64,000 nt of DNA. It comes from Pseudobdellovibrionaceae bacterium (GTDB lineage: Bacteria; Bdellovibrionota; Bdellovibrionia; Bdellovibrionales; Bdellovibrionaceae). Below the pieces are notes generated by a model, which made no database searches, had not been told where the DNA came from, and was given only the letters and a program-made list of their open reading frames with translations. Of the stretch, positions 16,483-25,374 are shown one piece after another. The stretch is taken from the NCBI GenBank assembly GCA_016719575.1, contig JADJYV010000013.1, forward strand, positions 992,001 through 1,056,000, in the 5' to 3' direction. A program made the position numbers and the translations under genes. Every line of letters starts with the position of its first letter. Within the stretch, counting starts at the first letter, position 1.

Positions 16483-18447
16483 CTAGGCCACCCTACCTAA
16501 AAGTTCTTCTAACTTTTTTAGATGAGGATTGGTGTTGTAATAAACTGAATCATTCTGCTTGTAGTGCTCTACGAGCTTCAACGCCACATAACGGCCACTG
16601 GCTTGGTAAACCTTGTCCGGAGATCGCAACAGGGTTTGTACCCGCGTAACAAGCTCTTTATCCACCACTTGCTTTCCGGCTACGACGAGTGCATCCGCAG
16701 ACAATCGGTTGTCGGGAGAGTGAATAAATTTATGTAAAAATCTAACATTTGACGCTGACTCTCCAAGCACTGACACCGCATTGGCCTGAACTCGTGGGTC
16801 TGAAAACTGCAAATAGAGTTTTAAAATTTCAGTCAGCTTTTCAGAGCGACTACCATTTGGAATTAAATGGTAGGTCATCGAAACTGCTGCCGACAAAACT
16901 TTTGGATTAACTGCTCGCTCGTGCGATTCTCTGTAGGTTCTTTCTAAAAACCGTGTAAATGCAAACTCTAGCTCTTTGCAAATAACTGTTGTTTTCAGGT
17001 TTTTCAGATCTCCATAGACTCTAAAAAACAACTCATCACGTTGATCTACAACCAGCTTTTCCAAATACTTCATAAGCCCCATGAGATCAACATCACTTCT
17101 AAAATACGTGCAATATTCCGCTTTTTCCTTTTCCAAAAAAGATTCACAGAGCATAAACTCATGAACAAGACAGACCAAGGCTTTTTCGTCAAATCCCTTA
17201 AGATGGCGTTCTTTGGGATTCGTAGGTTTGCATAGATTTGAAACATAGTCGCGAGACGAATCATATATAGCCAGGCAGTTACGAGACTTATCATCGACTT
17301 GCCCCAACAACCTCGCTGATTCAATGAGTGGCAAGCCACTCAGGCCAAATCCAGAATCGAGTTTAACGAAGCGAATCGTTCCACTCGCGAAACTAGCCTT
17401 CAATTTAAAGTAGTGGCCGGCTTCCTTTGGTAGTGTTTTCTCGATCTCATCAGCTAATTCAAAAAGTGATCGCACCGCCGCGACGGCTGCGGCCTCAGTC
17501 ATCTTACGCGGTCCTTTAAAGTGAAATACGACCTCATCGCCTACGTATTGATAAATGAGGCCCCCATAGCGTTCAATTAACTCACGAGCGGCGACAAAAT
17601 ATCTGTTGAGTATGTTAGATACATACTCTTCTTTTTTTTCTAGATACAATTGGGTATAGCCATTAAGGTCCACCCGAACCATTGTGCTTTCAAAGGTAGA
17701 GGGAATCACTCCTCCGGCGTTCAACTCGTGGACAATCGCTGGCGTCAGGGTGGCGGTCAAAAACTGATTTTTATTTTTGAGTCGTACCTGCTCTTTCTCA
17801 TAAGAGGAAGTTGCGCTTAGAAGTGCCTCACCCTCACGAGAAATAGACTTGAGGCTTGCTAACTCTTGGCGATTTTTTGAGCCAACCAATTTTGATAAAC
17901 TGAGAATATCCTTTAGGAATAGATACAAGATGAGTGTAAGACTTAGAGTTACGACAACGAAGTCATTTAGTATCAGATATTTTTGCTCTTTGAGGGCCGC
18001 TCGAAAGAGAGCTGGCTTTCCCGTAATAATGCCAACAGTTAGAATGTAGTCATATATTCTAATGGTCTTAAATGACATCGATTCATTTTCAACAAATAGA
18101 TTATAGTTCTTTGGAGAATAGTCATGATTTAGATCTTCTGGGTTGTTTTGTGCATTGTAGAAAGTTACAACGTTTCCATTTTTTTGCAGAATATAGAAGT
18201 CGACCATCCGAAAATCACGGGCTTGCCTGAGACGTTCAGAGAGGTAATCAATATTATCTTTGATAATCATATTCGCTGAAAACTCGAGAACAAAGTCTAT
18301 GTACTTTTTTCGATTCTCTATCACCTTTTCGATATTGGAAGTGATATTGTAATAGTATTCACTTGAGACGATTCCAATATATGTAAGCCAAAATGTTGTG
18401 ACGGCTAACACGAGAATGGATTTTTTGCGTTTATTTTTGTCGAACAT
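16483..18447 (-). CDS. Membrane class III nucleotide cyclase with HEAT-like C-terminus
   Basis: Two membrane helices (about 10-28 and 158-180) enclose a periplasmic sensor region. A class III cyclase domain follows at 250-400: VDLNGYT (D260) and YVGDEVVFHF (D304) supply the two metal-binding Asp residues. The usual Asn in the VNxAARL motif is not kept (LIESARLL here), so activity or nucleotide choice may be unusual. Residues 450-654 are helical repeats resembling HEAT (DPRVQANAVSVLGE, SPDKVYQASGRYVALKL). ATG 18447 has AGGA 7 bases upstream and overlaps the previous gene by 17 bp. Probably makes cAMP or cGMP on a periplasmic cue. Confidence 0.85.
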   Translation of the reverse strand: MFDKNKRKKSILVLAVTTFWLTYIGIVSSEYYYNITSNIEKVIENRKKYIDFVLEFSANMIIKDNIDYLSERLRQARDFRMVDFYILQKNGNVVTFYNAQNNPEDLNHDYSPKNYNLFVENESMSFKTIRIYDYILTVGIITGKPALFRAALKEQKYLILNDFVVVTLSLTLILYLFLKDILSLSKLVGSKNRQELASLKSISREGEALLSATSSYEKEQVRLKNKNQFLTATLTPAIVHELNAGGVIPSTFESTMVRVDLNGYTQLYLEKKEEYVSNILNRYFVAARELIERYGGLIYQYVGDEVVFHFKGPRKMTEAAAVAAVRSLFELADEIEKTLPKEAGHYFKLKASFASGTIRFVKLDSGFGLSGLPLIESARLLGQVDDKSRNCLAIYDSSRDYVSNLCKPTNPKERHLKGFDEKALVCLVHEFMLCESFLEKEKAEYCTYFRSDVDLMGLMKYLEKLVVDQRDELFFRVYGDLKNLKTTVICKELEFAFTRFLERTYRESHERAVNPKVLSAAVSMTYHLIPNGSRSEKLTEILKLYLQFSDPRVQANAVSVLGESASNVRFLHKFIHSPDNRLSADALVVAGKQVVDKELVTRVQTLLRSPDKVYQASGRYVALKLVEHYKQNDSVYYNTNPHLKKLEELLGRVA

Positions 18448-20311
18448 AATTAGTTCCTGTGTCTAGGTAAACGATAACTCCGGGACCTCTTGGGTGTCCG
18501 ACCTCATTACCAGCAGTGTCGATAACACTAATTTTATTGAGAATGAGGGCTTTTTTAAAATTAGAATTTGTGAGTTTTTGTTTGGCTTGATTGTAATCCT
18601 TAAAAAAGGTAATTAACTGCTCACGATCTGGCCCCTTTAACGTTGAGGCCGGAGATCTTTTCGCTGAATTATTCTCTGCCGTCGATGAGTTGGTTGATCC
18701 TCGGGTGGTCGATTTGAGTGCCGCTGCGGTTCGTCCAGCTGTATCGAGCGCTCCGTTGCTACCAAAGGCCGCTTGATCTACGCCCGAGGTAGAGTTAAGT
18801 GCGACTTCGTTTGGCGCGCGTTTGGCTTGCAATGATCTGCTCGCGCTACTATCTACGTTGGAATCCATCCGGGGCGTGGCTGAATCCGGATTTTGTTTTG
18901 AGGAATTGCTGTCGTTAACTCCGAGGAGAATTTCTTCTTTTACCTCGTAACCCTCAGTCATTGTGGATTTCACTATGCCAACGGACCTTGCTCCGGAGGA
19001 TGCTGGCGCTCTGCTACCGATAGGACTCGCCTGGGCGGGAGTCGATAACAAAGCCGTCACCTTATTAGCAAAATTTAAAATTGGCGCGGTGGTGTTAATA
19101 CTTTTAGCTAAGGCAGCGTCAGCTGCCTGCTCTGGATTTGAGACGTAATCGCGCACATCTTTCGTGCTATCAACAAATGGGCTATCGATCTTATCTATCG
19201 GAGCATTCGGGATTTCGTTTTCGGCTAGCGTTTTAGGAATTGCTGCGGGAATATTTTGGGCTGCGGCTTCGGCCGAGGCTTGGGTGGTGGAGATTGCTTG
19301 GGGGACAACCCCTGTGCCAATATCAAAAACTTCGTTCTCACCAATTGCCGCCATAGAAGCTTTTGCGGCCGAAGTACCTTCGAGGCAAACTGAAACAAGA
19401 TCTTGCACGACCTCTTCTTTAAGAACATCAAGCGAGTGAAATATCTCATGAACTGCTTTTTTTTCAAATTCCTTGAGCGTAGTCGTCTCATTACTACCAG
19501 CTTTTTTAGGCACCAGAAATTGAATTCCATTACCTTCTATGTACCGGGCAGTTGTCTTTTCTGCAAAAGTGCTCTGACATGAAATATTTCCCTGTAGGGA
19601 TTCTGGTTGCTCGTAGTATTTTTGTGACTCTAGTGCGTACTTTAAAGCTAAAAGGTCTAATTCGCTTTTAATTAAAGAGACCTTAGTGTTTTTTGACGCC
19701 CTTGCAAAAATATCTGCGGTTGAATCACTTCTTAGGCAGGCAGATATTTTATTTTTTGGTGACAGTGCTTCGACTAAAGCCGAAGTCATTTTTTCGTACT
19801 CATTCTCAGTCATGCTTTTTTTACAAATAGGGTCGATTACTTTATTTTGCAGATTGTTGTACAGAACTTCTTCTTCAAATTCGGCTCCCAACTTTTTAAG
19901 ATTATCAATAGCGGTGTTCATCCCTTCGCATTTAATGTCTTTTGAAAGCAATGCTGAGTAATTTAGCGCCTGCGGACTTCGCTGATTGGCGTAGGCTAAG
20001 TAAAGAGCATTTCCTTTTTTAACAAATAAAATTTCTTTGATGGATTTTTTCTTTGTTTCGATAATTCGAAGCGATTTAACTTTACCATTTTCGAATACTT
20101 GCTGAACTTTTATGGTCTTATTTTTGACTTCCCAGTACTTAATATTTCTTTTGTTTTGGGCATTTAATCGCAGGTCTTGGTAATCGCCCTTCGACACGAA
20201 AAATCCATCCAGTCCCTTTGCCTCGTGGGGTTTGTAGCTAACTACTCCGGCTCTTGTTTTCACAAAAGAAAGAGTGATCGCCAATATGATAAAATAGCCA
20301 AGAATATTCAT
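18431..20311 (-). CDS. Secreted protein with an HExxH motif and long low-complexity tail
   Basis: Family not recognised. Signal peptide at residues 1-21. The N-terminal half is globular with several cysteines. HEIFH at residues 288-292 is a zinc-metalloprotease-type HExxH helix (AVHEIFHSLDVLKEE). Residues 315-570 are Ala/Ser/Thr/Asn-rich and probably disordered, ending in a small folded C-terminus. Translation is coupled to the downstream cyclase (17 bp overlap). A protease is possible, but a third zinc ligand is not obvious. Confidence 0.7.
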   Translation of the reverse strand: MNILGYFIILAITLSFVKTRAGVVSYKPHEAKGLDGFFVSKGDYQDLRLNAQNKRNIKYWEVKNKTIKVQQVFENGKVKSLRIIETKKKSIKEILFVKKGNALYLAYANQRSPQALNYSALLSKDIKCEGMNTAIDNLKKLGAEFEEEVLYNNLQNKVIDPICKKSMTENEYEKMTSALVEALSPKNKISACLRSDSTADIFARASKNTKVSLIKSELDLLALKYALESQKYYEQPESLQGNISCQSTFAEKTTARYIEGNGIQFLVPKKAGSNETTTLKEFEKKAVHEIFHSLDVLKEEVVQDLVSVCLEGTSAAKASMAAIGENEVFDIGTGVVPQAISTTQASAEAAAQNIPAAIPKTLAENEIPNAPIDKIDSPFVDSTKDVRDYVSNPEQAADAALAKSINTTAPILNFANKVTALLSTPAQASPIGSRAPASSGARSVGIVKSTMTEGYEVKEEILLGVNDSNSSKQNPDSATPRMDSNVDSSASRSLQAKRAPNEVALNSTSGVDQAAFGSNGALDTAGRTAAALKSTTRGSTNSSTAENNSAKRSPASTLKGPDREQLITFFKDYNQAKQKLTNSNFKKALILNKISVIDTAGNEVGHPRGPGVIVYLDTGTNYVRQK

Positions 20312-20451
20312 GCGATGTTATATCGACATAAATGTGTTTAAAATTGACTAGACTCGACCAAAATAGCTCGCCTGAGCAATGCACCCCAACTATGGTATAG
20401 AATTATTGACAGCTATTTTCGATTGGCTGAAATCAATTCATTATTTAGATT

Positions 20452-21546
20452 ATGAAATTCCTTGTTCTAATGCTAGCGATCTTTGTGGCAACTGAGTCTT
20501 CTGCTCAAATCTATGGATTTAATACTTTTGATTCTTCTTACGGGCCAAATGGCGACGAGCTGCAAGTTAAAAACATGCCGCCGGTGAGAAGCCAAGACAC
20601 CTTAGGGGTTTGTTATGCCTTTTCAGCAAGTGCCATAATTGAACATACTATCTGCAAAGAGAACAAATTAGACTGCAAAGATCTTCCTAATGACCAGAGG
20701 CCCTCTGTCCTAGACCTTGCTCGCTACGCAACCGATCCAAGCAAGCTCCAAGATAAAAGTGACCCGAACTCTTATCCGAAAGAATTAGGAAATGAATTTA
20801 CATTTGGTATGGATATTATACTGAATATGTTCAACACCGAATCAGTGAGCAAAGAATCCTGCGCTCCCTTTGACAATATTGTGTCCAAGGCAAGGTCTGT
20901 TAATGAGCAGCGTGCTGACGAAGAAAAAATGTGGCTTCAGTTTCGAAATGCCTATGATATGTATAAAATAAAATCTAAAGACTGCGAACAATGTGCCTTG
21001 GATTATGCCACAACGACTGGAAAGGATTTGCAAAAGTCCTACAACCTAAAGACCAATAACCTTGAAATGCTCAAGGCATTCGGCGCTGCAACCTACCAGG
21101 AATTCCTTTTTAGAGCTCTAGTTCCCGAAAACTGCGGAAAAGCTGGAAAGCGAATTCGCTTTTACACAACTGAAAAAAAAATGGGCATTTGGCCTTTGGA
21201 AGATACGAATAAGCCCAACTATGACGTCGCAATAACGAAAATAAAGGAACAGCTTTCAAATGATCGTCCTGTTCTGGTCAATAGCTTATGCACGCTAAAA
21301 CAGCCAAATCGCGAATGCATAAAAACTACATCCAATGGTACAGAATCAGGTGGTCATGGACTAGTGATCACGGGCTTTAGAAAAATGTGCAATAAATCTG
21401 GCAAATGCTACGACGCCGTCAAAGTTCACAATAGCTGGGGTCAAGCCTGGCAAGATGCAAATAATGACGGGTGGGTCGAAGCAAAAGAATTACTCGATAG
21501 AACGAGATACCAATACGGAACATTGTCTTGGATTGAATTTAAATAA
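20452..21546 (+). CDS. Secreted papain-like (C1 family) cysteine protease
   Basis: Signal peptide to about residue 19. The papain catalytic set is visible: Q48 (oxyanion) and C54 in VRSQDTLGVCYAFSA, H302 in GGHGLVITGF, and N327 in VHNSWG. Many extra cysteines suggest disulfides, and there is no long pro-region. At 364 residues it is larger than a bare C1 domain because of a central insertion (about 100-240). Secreted proteases are plausible prey-digestion or envelope enzymes, but that is inference. A small secreted protein follows 23 bp downstream. Confidence 0.88.
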   Translation: MKFLVLMLAIFVATESSAQIYGFNTFDSSYGPNGDELQVKNMPPVRSQDTLGVCYAFSASAIIEHTICKENKLDCKDLPNDQRPSVLDLARYATDPSKLQDKSDPNSYPKELGNEFTFGMDIILNMFNTESVSKESCAPFDNIVSKARSVNEQRADEEKMWLQFRNAYDMYKIKSKDCEQCALDYATTTGKDLQKSYNLKTNNLEMLKAFGAATYQEFLFRALVPENCGKAGKRIRFYTTEKKMGIWPLEDTNKPNYDVAITKIKEQLSNDRPVLVNSLCTLKQPNRECIKTTSNGTESGGHGLVITGFRKMCNKSGKCYDAVKVHNSWGQAWQDANNDGWVEAKELLDRTRYQYGTLSWIEFK

Positions 21547-21569
21547 TTTAATAACTCTTTAGGTAAAAT

Positions 21570-21950
21570 ATGCTTCTGAAGTTAATTATAGCCCTAAATT
21601 CATTCGCCTACGCCTACCCCAGCCAGTTAAAGGTTTGGAAAGACGACAAGTATATTCCTGTTGTGATTAAAGAGCACCAGGGGCTGCATCTTTCAGAGGT
21701 CTGCTTAAAAAAATCACCCGCGAACTGCGACGCCTTCAATGCAACAAAGGTCGTAACTACTGCAAGCGCCACAAGAACTGGAACTGTCGGTCACCCCGCT
21801 TCAAGGTACTGTCATGATAAGAATGGCGTTGTCAGAATACTAATTTCAAATGATAACAAGCAGTACGATTTCTGTCTCTTTAAGGATGGCTCAATGATCG
21901 ACTCCTGGGAGTTGTACTATAAGCACTTTCCAAAGGAAGTAATCAAGTAG
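21570..21950 (+). CDS. Small secreted protein of unknown function
   Basis: 126 residues, not recognised. It has a short hydrophobic N-terminus (LLKLIIALNSFAYA) that looks like a signal peptide, and four cysteines in the mature part (VCLKKSPANC, RYC, FC), consistent with two disulfides in the periplasm or outside. It lies 23 bp after the papain-like protease gene and is probably cotranscribed, so an inhibitor, chaperone or partner role is possible but unsupported by sequence. Confidence 0.65.
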   Translation: MLLKLIIALNSFAYAYPSQLKVWKDDKYIPVVIKEHQGLHLSEVCLKKSPANCDAFNATKVVTTASATRTGTVGHPASRYCHDKNGVVRILISNDNKQYDFCLFKDGSMIDSWELYYKHFPKEVIK

Positions 21951-22010
21951 AGCCCATCTCCTTTGTATAGCTTGCGCTTTGCAGACACAGCACTTCACGA
22001 GGGATACCCA

Positions 22011-22055
22011 CTTGACTTGACCTAACCTAACCTAACCTAACCTGACCTGACCTGA
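22011..22055. repeat. Imperfect pentanucleotide tandem repeat
   Basis: Nine units of a 5-base repeat: CTTGA x2, CCTAA x4, CCTGA x3, then a decayed TTCAA. It lies in the 230-bp gap between the small secreted protein gene and the 3' end of the HNH gene, so it is non-coding. Such arrays change length by slippage. Confidence 0.9.
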
Positions 22056-22180
22056 TTCAATTCCTGTCTCTAAATGGCTATAGTTAAGATCCTCTGCCAA
22101 ACAAGGCGATGCCAATTTACAATATCCGTGATGCGCAACCGCGCTTTTTTGAGAAACCAATCTAAGTGGCATTGAAAAAA

Positions 22181-23041
22181 TTAAACTCGCCGGATTCTTG
22201 CCTGCTGACGGTAGAGTTCTTTGTTATGACTCGCACAAAGTAAGCGATAATTTTGTAATTCATTTTTACCCCCGGCCCAGCGGGGTTGGATGTGATCTGT
22301 CTCAAGATTCCATTTTGAACCGCACATTTTGTTGGTCTTTGGGTCTCGATACTGACAACATTGATCCCGCTGCCGTACCTGGGATTTAATACAATTCTGG
22401 CTTTTCTTCTGTGCAATCACCTTGTCTGCGACGAACTCAAGGACCTCGTCCCAACTGCCATGTGGCAGTGATCCCGATAGGAACTCTCGCATGGTTTGTA
22501 GCTTTTCCCATTGCGCATGCGAAAGAGTGACCTCGAAGCGTACCGAGTTGTCAGCTTGGTGCGACACTTTTGGACGCTCTTTAACCTCAACGTTTAGAGA
22601 TTGTGCAATTACGACCTGTGTTTCCCTGACAGACTTGTTTTTAATTTCCTCAACAAGTTGAATTTTTTCGCGGTGGGTGGCTTTCTGAGGGCACGCTCGC
22701 AGCGATTTTTGTAGGAAAGCAACTTGTGACAAAGTGATTTCCCCGCGATCCAAGTTCTCGATCAGGGTCGGAACCTCAAGCGAAAGCCTCGCTGCATCGA
22801 GACGCCGCTGAGCACTCCCGCCTTCATACCCCATGCGTTCGGTCAGGTAGGCGAACATGCTGGAGTAAGCGAGTCGCAAATAGAGTCGGCGCTTGTCAAC
22901 CTCGGCAATATGCAGGAGCACTTCTTTGAGTACTTCTTTTTCCTTTTTAACCCAGAGAAGAAGATTCTGATCCAGTTCCTCATCAGAAAGGTTGCGAAGC
23001 GTCTCGATAGCAATGCTATTTTTATTTTGACAGCTCATCAT
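22181..23041 (-). CDS. HNH endonuclease family protein
   Basis: The C-terminal 75 residues hold an HNH nuclease fold. CCQYRDPKTNKMCGSKWNLETDHIQPRW has zinc cysteines and the DH pair, followed by GGKNELQNYRLLCASHN. The N-terminal 200 residues are a helical domain of the 13E12/DUF222-like type (NLSDEELDQNLLLWVKKEKEV, GGSAQRRLDAARL). The open frame extends to 23152, but ATG 23041 has AAAGGAG at the right distance. Proteins like this occur in many dispersed copies in Bdellovibrio-type genomes and may be selfish elements. Substrate unknown. Confidence 0.85.
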   Translation of the reverse strand: MMSCQNKNSIAIETLRNLSDEELDQNLLLWVKKEKEVLKEVLLHIAEVDKRRLYLRLAYSSMFAYLTERMGYEGGSAQRRLDAARLSLEVPTLIENLDRGEITLSQVAFLQKSLRACPQKATHREKIQLVEEIKNKSVRETQVVIAQSLNVEVKERPKVSHQADNSVRFEVTLSHAQWEKLQTMREFLSGSLPHGSWDEVLEFVADKVIAQKKSQNCIKSQVRQRDQCCQYRDPKTNKMCGSKWNLETDHIQPRWAGGKNELQNYRLLCASHNKELYRQQARIRRV

Positions 23042-23473
23042 AAAGACTCCTTTGTTCATAAGATGCCCCTCTTTTGACAAGCTTCTACCACGGTTTTTTA
23101 AACTGAAATTTTCGAGCTTTTCAAAAAATCCACGATAGTCTCGCTCGCCCATTTTTTTGCACTTTTAAGCACACCAGGACCTAGAGGTGAGCACCTCCGT
23201 ATTTCAACGAGGCCCACCGTGGTTTTTCAATGAATGCGCGCCATATCGGCCTTTTCGAGGAGAAGAACCATGTCAAGCGCGTATTTGTTTTGTGTTTTGC
23301 GTAAATGAATTCGAGGATTTAAAATCCCATCGATTAGCTATGCTGACAAACTTTAAGACAGCATTTATAACCTTTATAAGGCTACATTAATTTATGTAAA
23401 AACATCTAATTTTTGCTTAAAAAGATGAGGATTAATAGCTCTCGATCTATTTAATATTTCAAAGGACAACTTT
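23042..23473. other. Gene-free stretch upstream of the HNH and YcaO-type operons
   Basis: 432 bp separating two divergent units. It holds the HNH 5' leader and, in the last 100 bp, AT-rich DNA likely to contain the promoter of the operon that starts at 23474; no clean -35/-10 pair could be picked. A small dyad GAGGTG-AG-CACCTC lies at 23184-23197. No RNA gene or coding sequence was recognised. Confidence 0.6.
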
Positions 23474-23827
23474 GTGAGATTTAAAAAGTTATCACTAGTA
23501 TTAATACAGTCTCTAATCGCCCCGCTTAGCTTCGGCAAAGATAAAGATGTGGAAACCGACTTTTACATCATGCTGACTTCTGCTAATTTTGAACAACTTA
23601 AAATAGCAACAAAGACTGTCATAGAAGTATCAAAGTCAAAAGTTACAATTAATCTCACTCAGAATAGCCAATCAGCGCTAATGCAGATCACTTCATCAAA
23701 CGAAAATCCTGATTATGCCTCTTTCATTTCAGAGATTAAAGGCATTCTTGGACCAAATGTAAGTATCGATTTTGTGGATCCGAAAACGATACAGCTTGGC
23801 ACGCAAGATGATCTTACAAGTTTGTGA
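23474..23827 (+). CDS. Small secreted protein, first gene of the YcaO-type operon
   Basis: 117 residues starting at GTG 23474, with AAAGGA seven bases upstream. A signal peptide covers about residues 1-21 (LVLIQSLIAPLSFG). The mature part alternates beta and helix (DFYIMLTSANFEQLKIATKTVIEV), has no cysteines, and does not look like an obvious RiPP precursor. The stop overlaps the GTG start of the SBP gene (GTGA). Family unknown; location suggests a periplasmic partner of the solute-binding protein. Confidence 0.7.
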   Translation: MRFKKLSLVLIQSLIAPLSFGKDKDVETDFYIMLTSANFEQLKIATKTVIEVSKSKVTINLTQNSQSALMQITSSNENPDYASFISEIKGILGPNVSIDFVDPKTIQLGTQDDLTSL

Positions 23828-25374
23828 TTAAATTTCTTATACCTATTATTGGAGGCTTTTTAATACTAATGCTCTTCGTTAAAGCATTAGAAAGAAAGAA
23901 ATTTGTGGAATTAAAATATGTAATTACCGAAACAGGCCGTGCAAACTCATATGACCCATTAAATGCAGACAAAACTCAAAATCTGCCAGTAATGAGAATG
24001 ATGTACCTAACTCCACTAGAGGTTGACTCAAATAACTCACTGACAAGCACAATTTTAAGCTCGTTCCTTTACGACTCAGAAACAAATGAAATAGTCTTCA
24101 TTGTAAAAGAAAATTTATTCTTTCAAGATGGAACACGGATATTGCCTACGGATATTGAAATGTCAATTAAACGTATGGCATATTTTAGACCTGATTTTCC
24201 AATTATTCGAGATATTGTTGGCGTTCATGATTGGTCCAAGCAAAAGCTCGGACTAAGAGGGAGCCCATCTGGTATTAAAATCACTGGAAATAAGATAATT
24301 CTAAAGCTCTCAAAGAAGAAGCTAAATCCGCTATTTCGATTTTGTCTCGAACTATTTTCAATAGTACCAAGCAAATGCATTAATTTAGACTCTGGCATAT
24401 TAGTATGCGAACTGCCTCCAGAAAGTGGTTATTACAAAATTGAATCAGCAGGTCCAAAAAATATTCTCTTTCGAAAACGCATGGTGATGAAAGACGCTCA
24501 TCCATTTGAAGGCTTTGATAAAGTACTCTTCGAGTATAAAACCGTTGACGAGGCTTGCAACTCAGAAATTGGCCAAAACACAATAATTTCAGCGAATGAA
24601 GTAGATCTAAAATCAAATGCAATATGTGAGAAAAACTTGAAGTCAGCTAAAATTCATTGGCTTCCTTCGTCGAGATTCGGAATATTGCGTTTCAACCCCA
24701 ATATTGCACCTTTTCATATTCGCGAGTGTAGAGTGACTTTCGCAAATGAAGTGAGGAATGTTCTAAAGTCTAATCAGGCGAACTTAGAAGTAGAATCAAG
24801 CTTGTTTACTAAACTTCTGCCCGGCTTCCTTTCCGAAGAAACGTTAGCGGAAACAAGCGCAAAGGAGTGCTTAATACATTTTCATAAGAAACAAATCAAT
24901 CTTGCTAAAACAAAAAACCCAGGAGCAACAATAATTGCAGATGCAATCATTGTTGCCGCAAAAAATTTAGGAATGGACATAAACGAAGTATCTTACTCAA
25001 ACCCCGATTTGTTGGTAGACAAATTCTTAACTGGATATGTTCCTGTAGTTGCTGGAGCATCAGGATTTTGGGCACAAGATCCAATCGGCGATATGGTAAT
25101 GTGGTTTACGCCAAATTTGCATAAAACAATGTCGTTTGTTTGGCATGACGAACACCTTTACTCTTTAATTAATGAACTCGATCAAGAAAGCGATGAGACG
25201 CGCCAACGATCTAACGCTGAAAAACTCAACAAATATATTTTGAAACAATCCGTAATTTCGCCAGTTGTACACTTTAGAAGATTGTACGTAACCAACAAAG
25301 AGCAAAGTGCAATAAGTTTGCCACAAGCAATAATATCTCCAGCACCTTGGCAAATATTACCATTAGATAGATGA
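23824..25374 (+). CDS. Membrane-anchored extracellular solute-binding protein, family 5 (OppA-like)
   Basis: Residues 1-22 are a hydrophobic N-terminal anchor without a lipobox. The body shows the SBP5 hallmark FIVKENLFFQDGTRILPTDIEMSIKRM (F..DG.....D...S), then a long two-lobed fold; 516 residues is normal for the family. SBP5 proteins capture oligopeptides or similar ligands for ABC importers, yet no permease or ATPase gene is nearby. It starts with GTG overlapping the previous stop, and its own stop overlaps the YcaO-like gene (ATGA). It may serve as a ligand receptor for the kinase in the same operon; this is inference. Confidence 0.82.
   Translation: MIKFLIPIIGGFLILMLFVKALERKKFVELKYVITETGRANSYDPLNADKTQNLPVMRMMYLTPLEVDSNNSLTSTILSSFLYDSETNEIVFIVKENLFFQDGTRILPTDIEMSIKRMAYFRPDFPIIRDIVGVHDWSKQKLGLRGSPSGIKITGNKIILKLSKKKLNPLFRFCLELFSIVPSKCINLDSGILVCELPPESGYYKIESAGPKNILFRKRMVMKDAHPFEGFDKVLFEYKTVDEACNSEIGQNTIISANEVDLKSNAICEKNLKSAKIHWLPSSRFGILRFNPNIAPFHIRECRVTFANEVRNVLKSNQANLEVESSLFTKLLPGFLSEETLAETSAKECLIHFHKKQINLAKTKNPGATIIADAIIVAAKNLGMDINEVSYSNPDLLVDKFLTGYVPVVAGASGFWAQDPIGDMVMWFTPNLHKTMSFVWHDEHLYSLINELDQESDETRQRSNAEKLNKYILKQSVISPVVHFRRLYVTNKEQSAISLPQAIISPAPWQILPLDR

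Noticed and set aside
16483..18447. Minus-strand cyclase read as a chemoreceptor because of its two-helix layout
   Set aside because: No HAMP or MCP signalling domain; the GDE and VDLNGY motifs fit a cyclase.
22181..23041. HNH gene as part of a mobile intron or insertion sequence
   Set aside because: No terminal repeats, target duplications or intron structure were seen around it.
23474..23827. Small secreted protein as a RiPP precursor for the YcaO-like enzyme
   Set aside because: It has a Sec-type signal peptide, no Cys and no leader/core layout; substrate role not supported.
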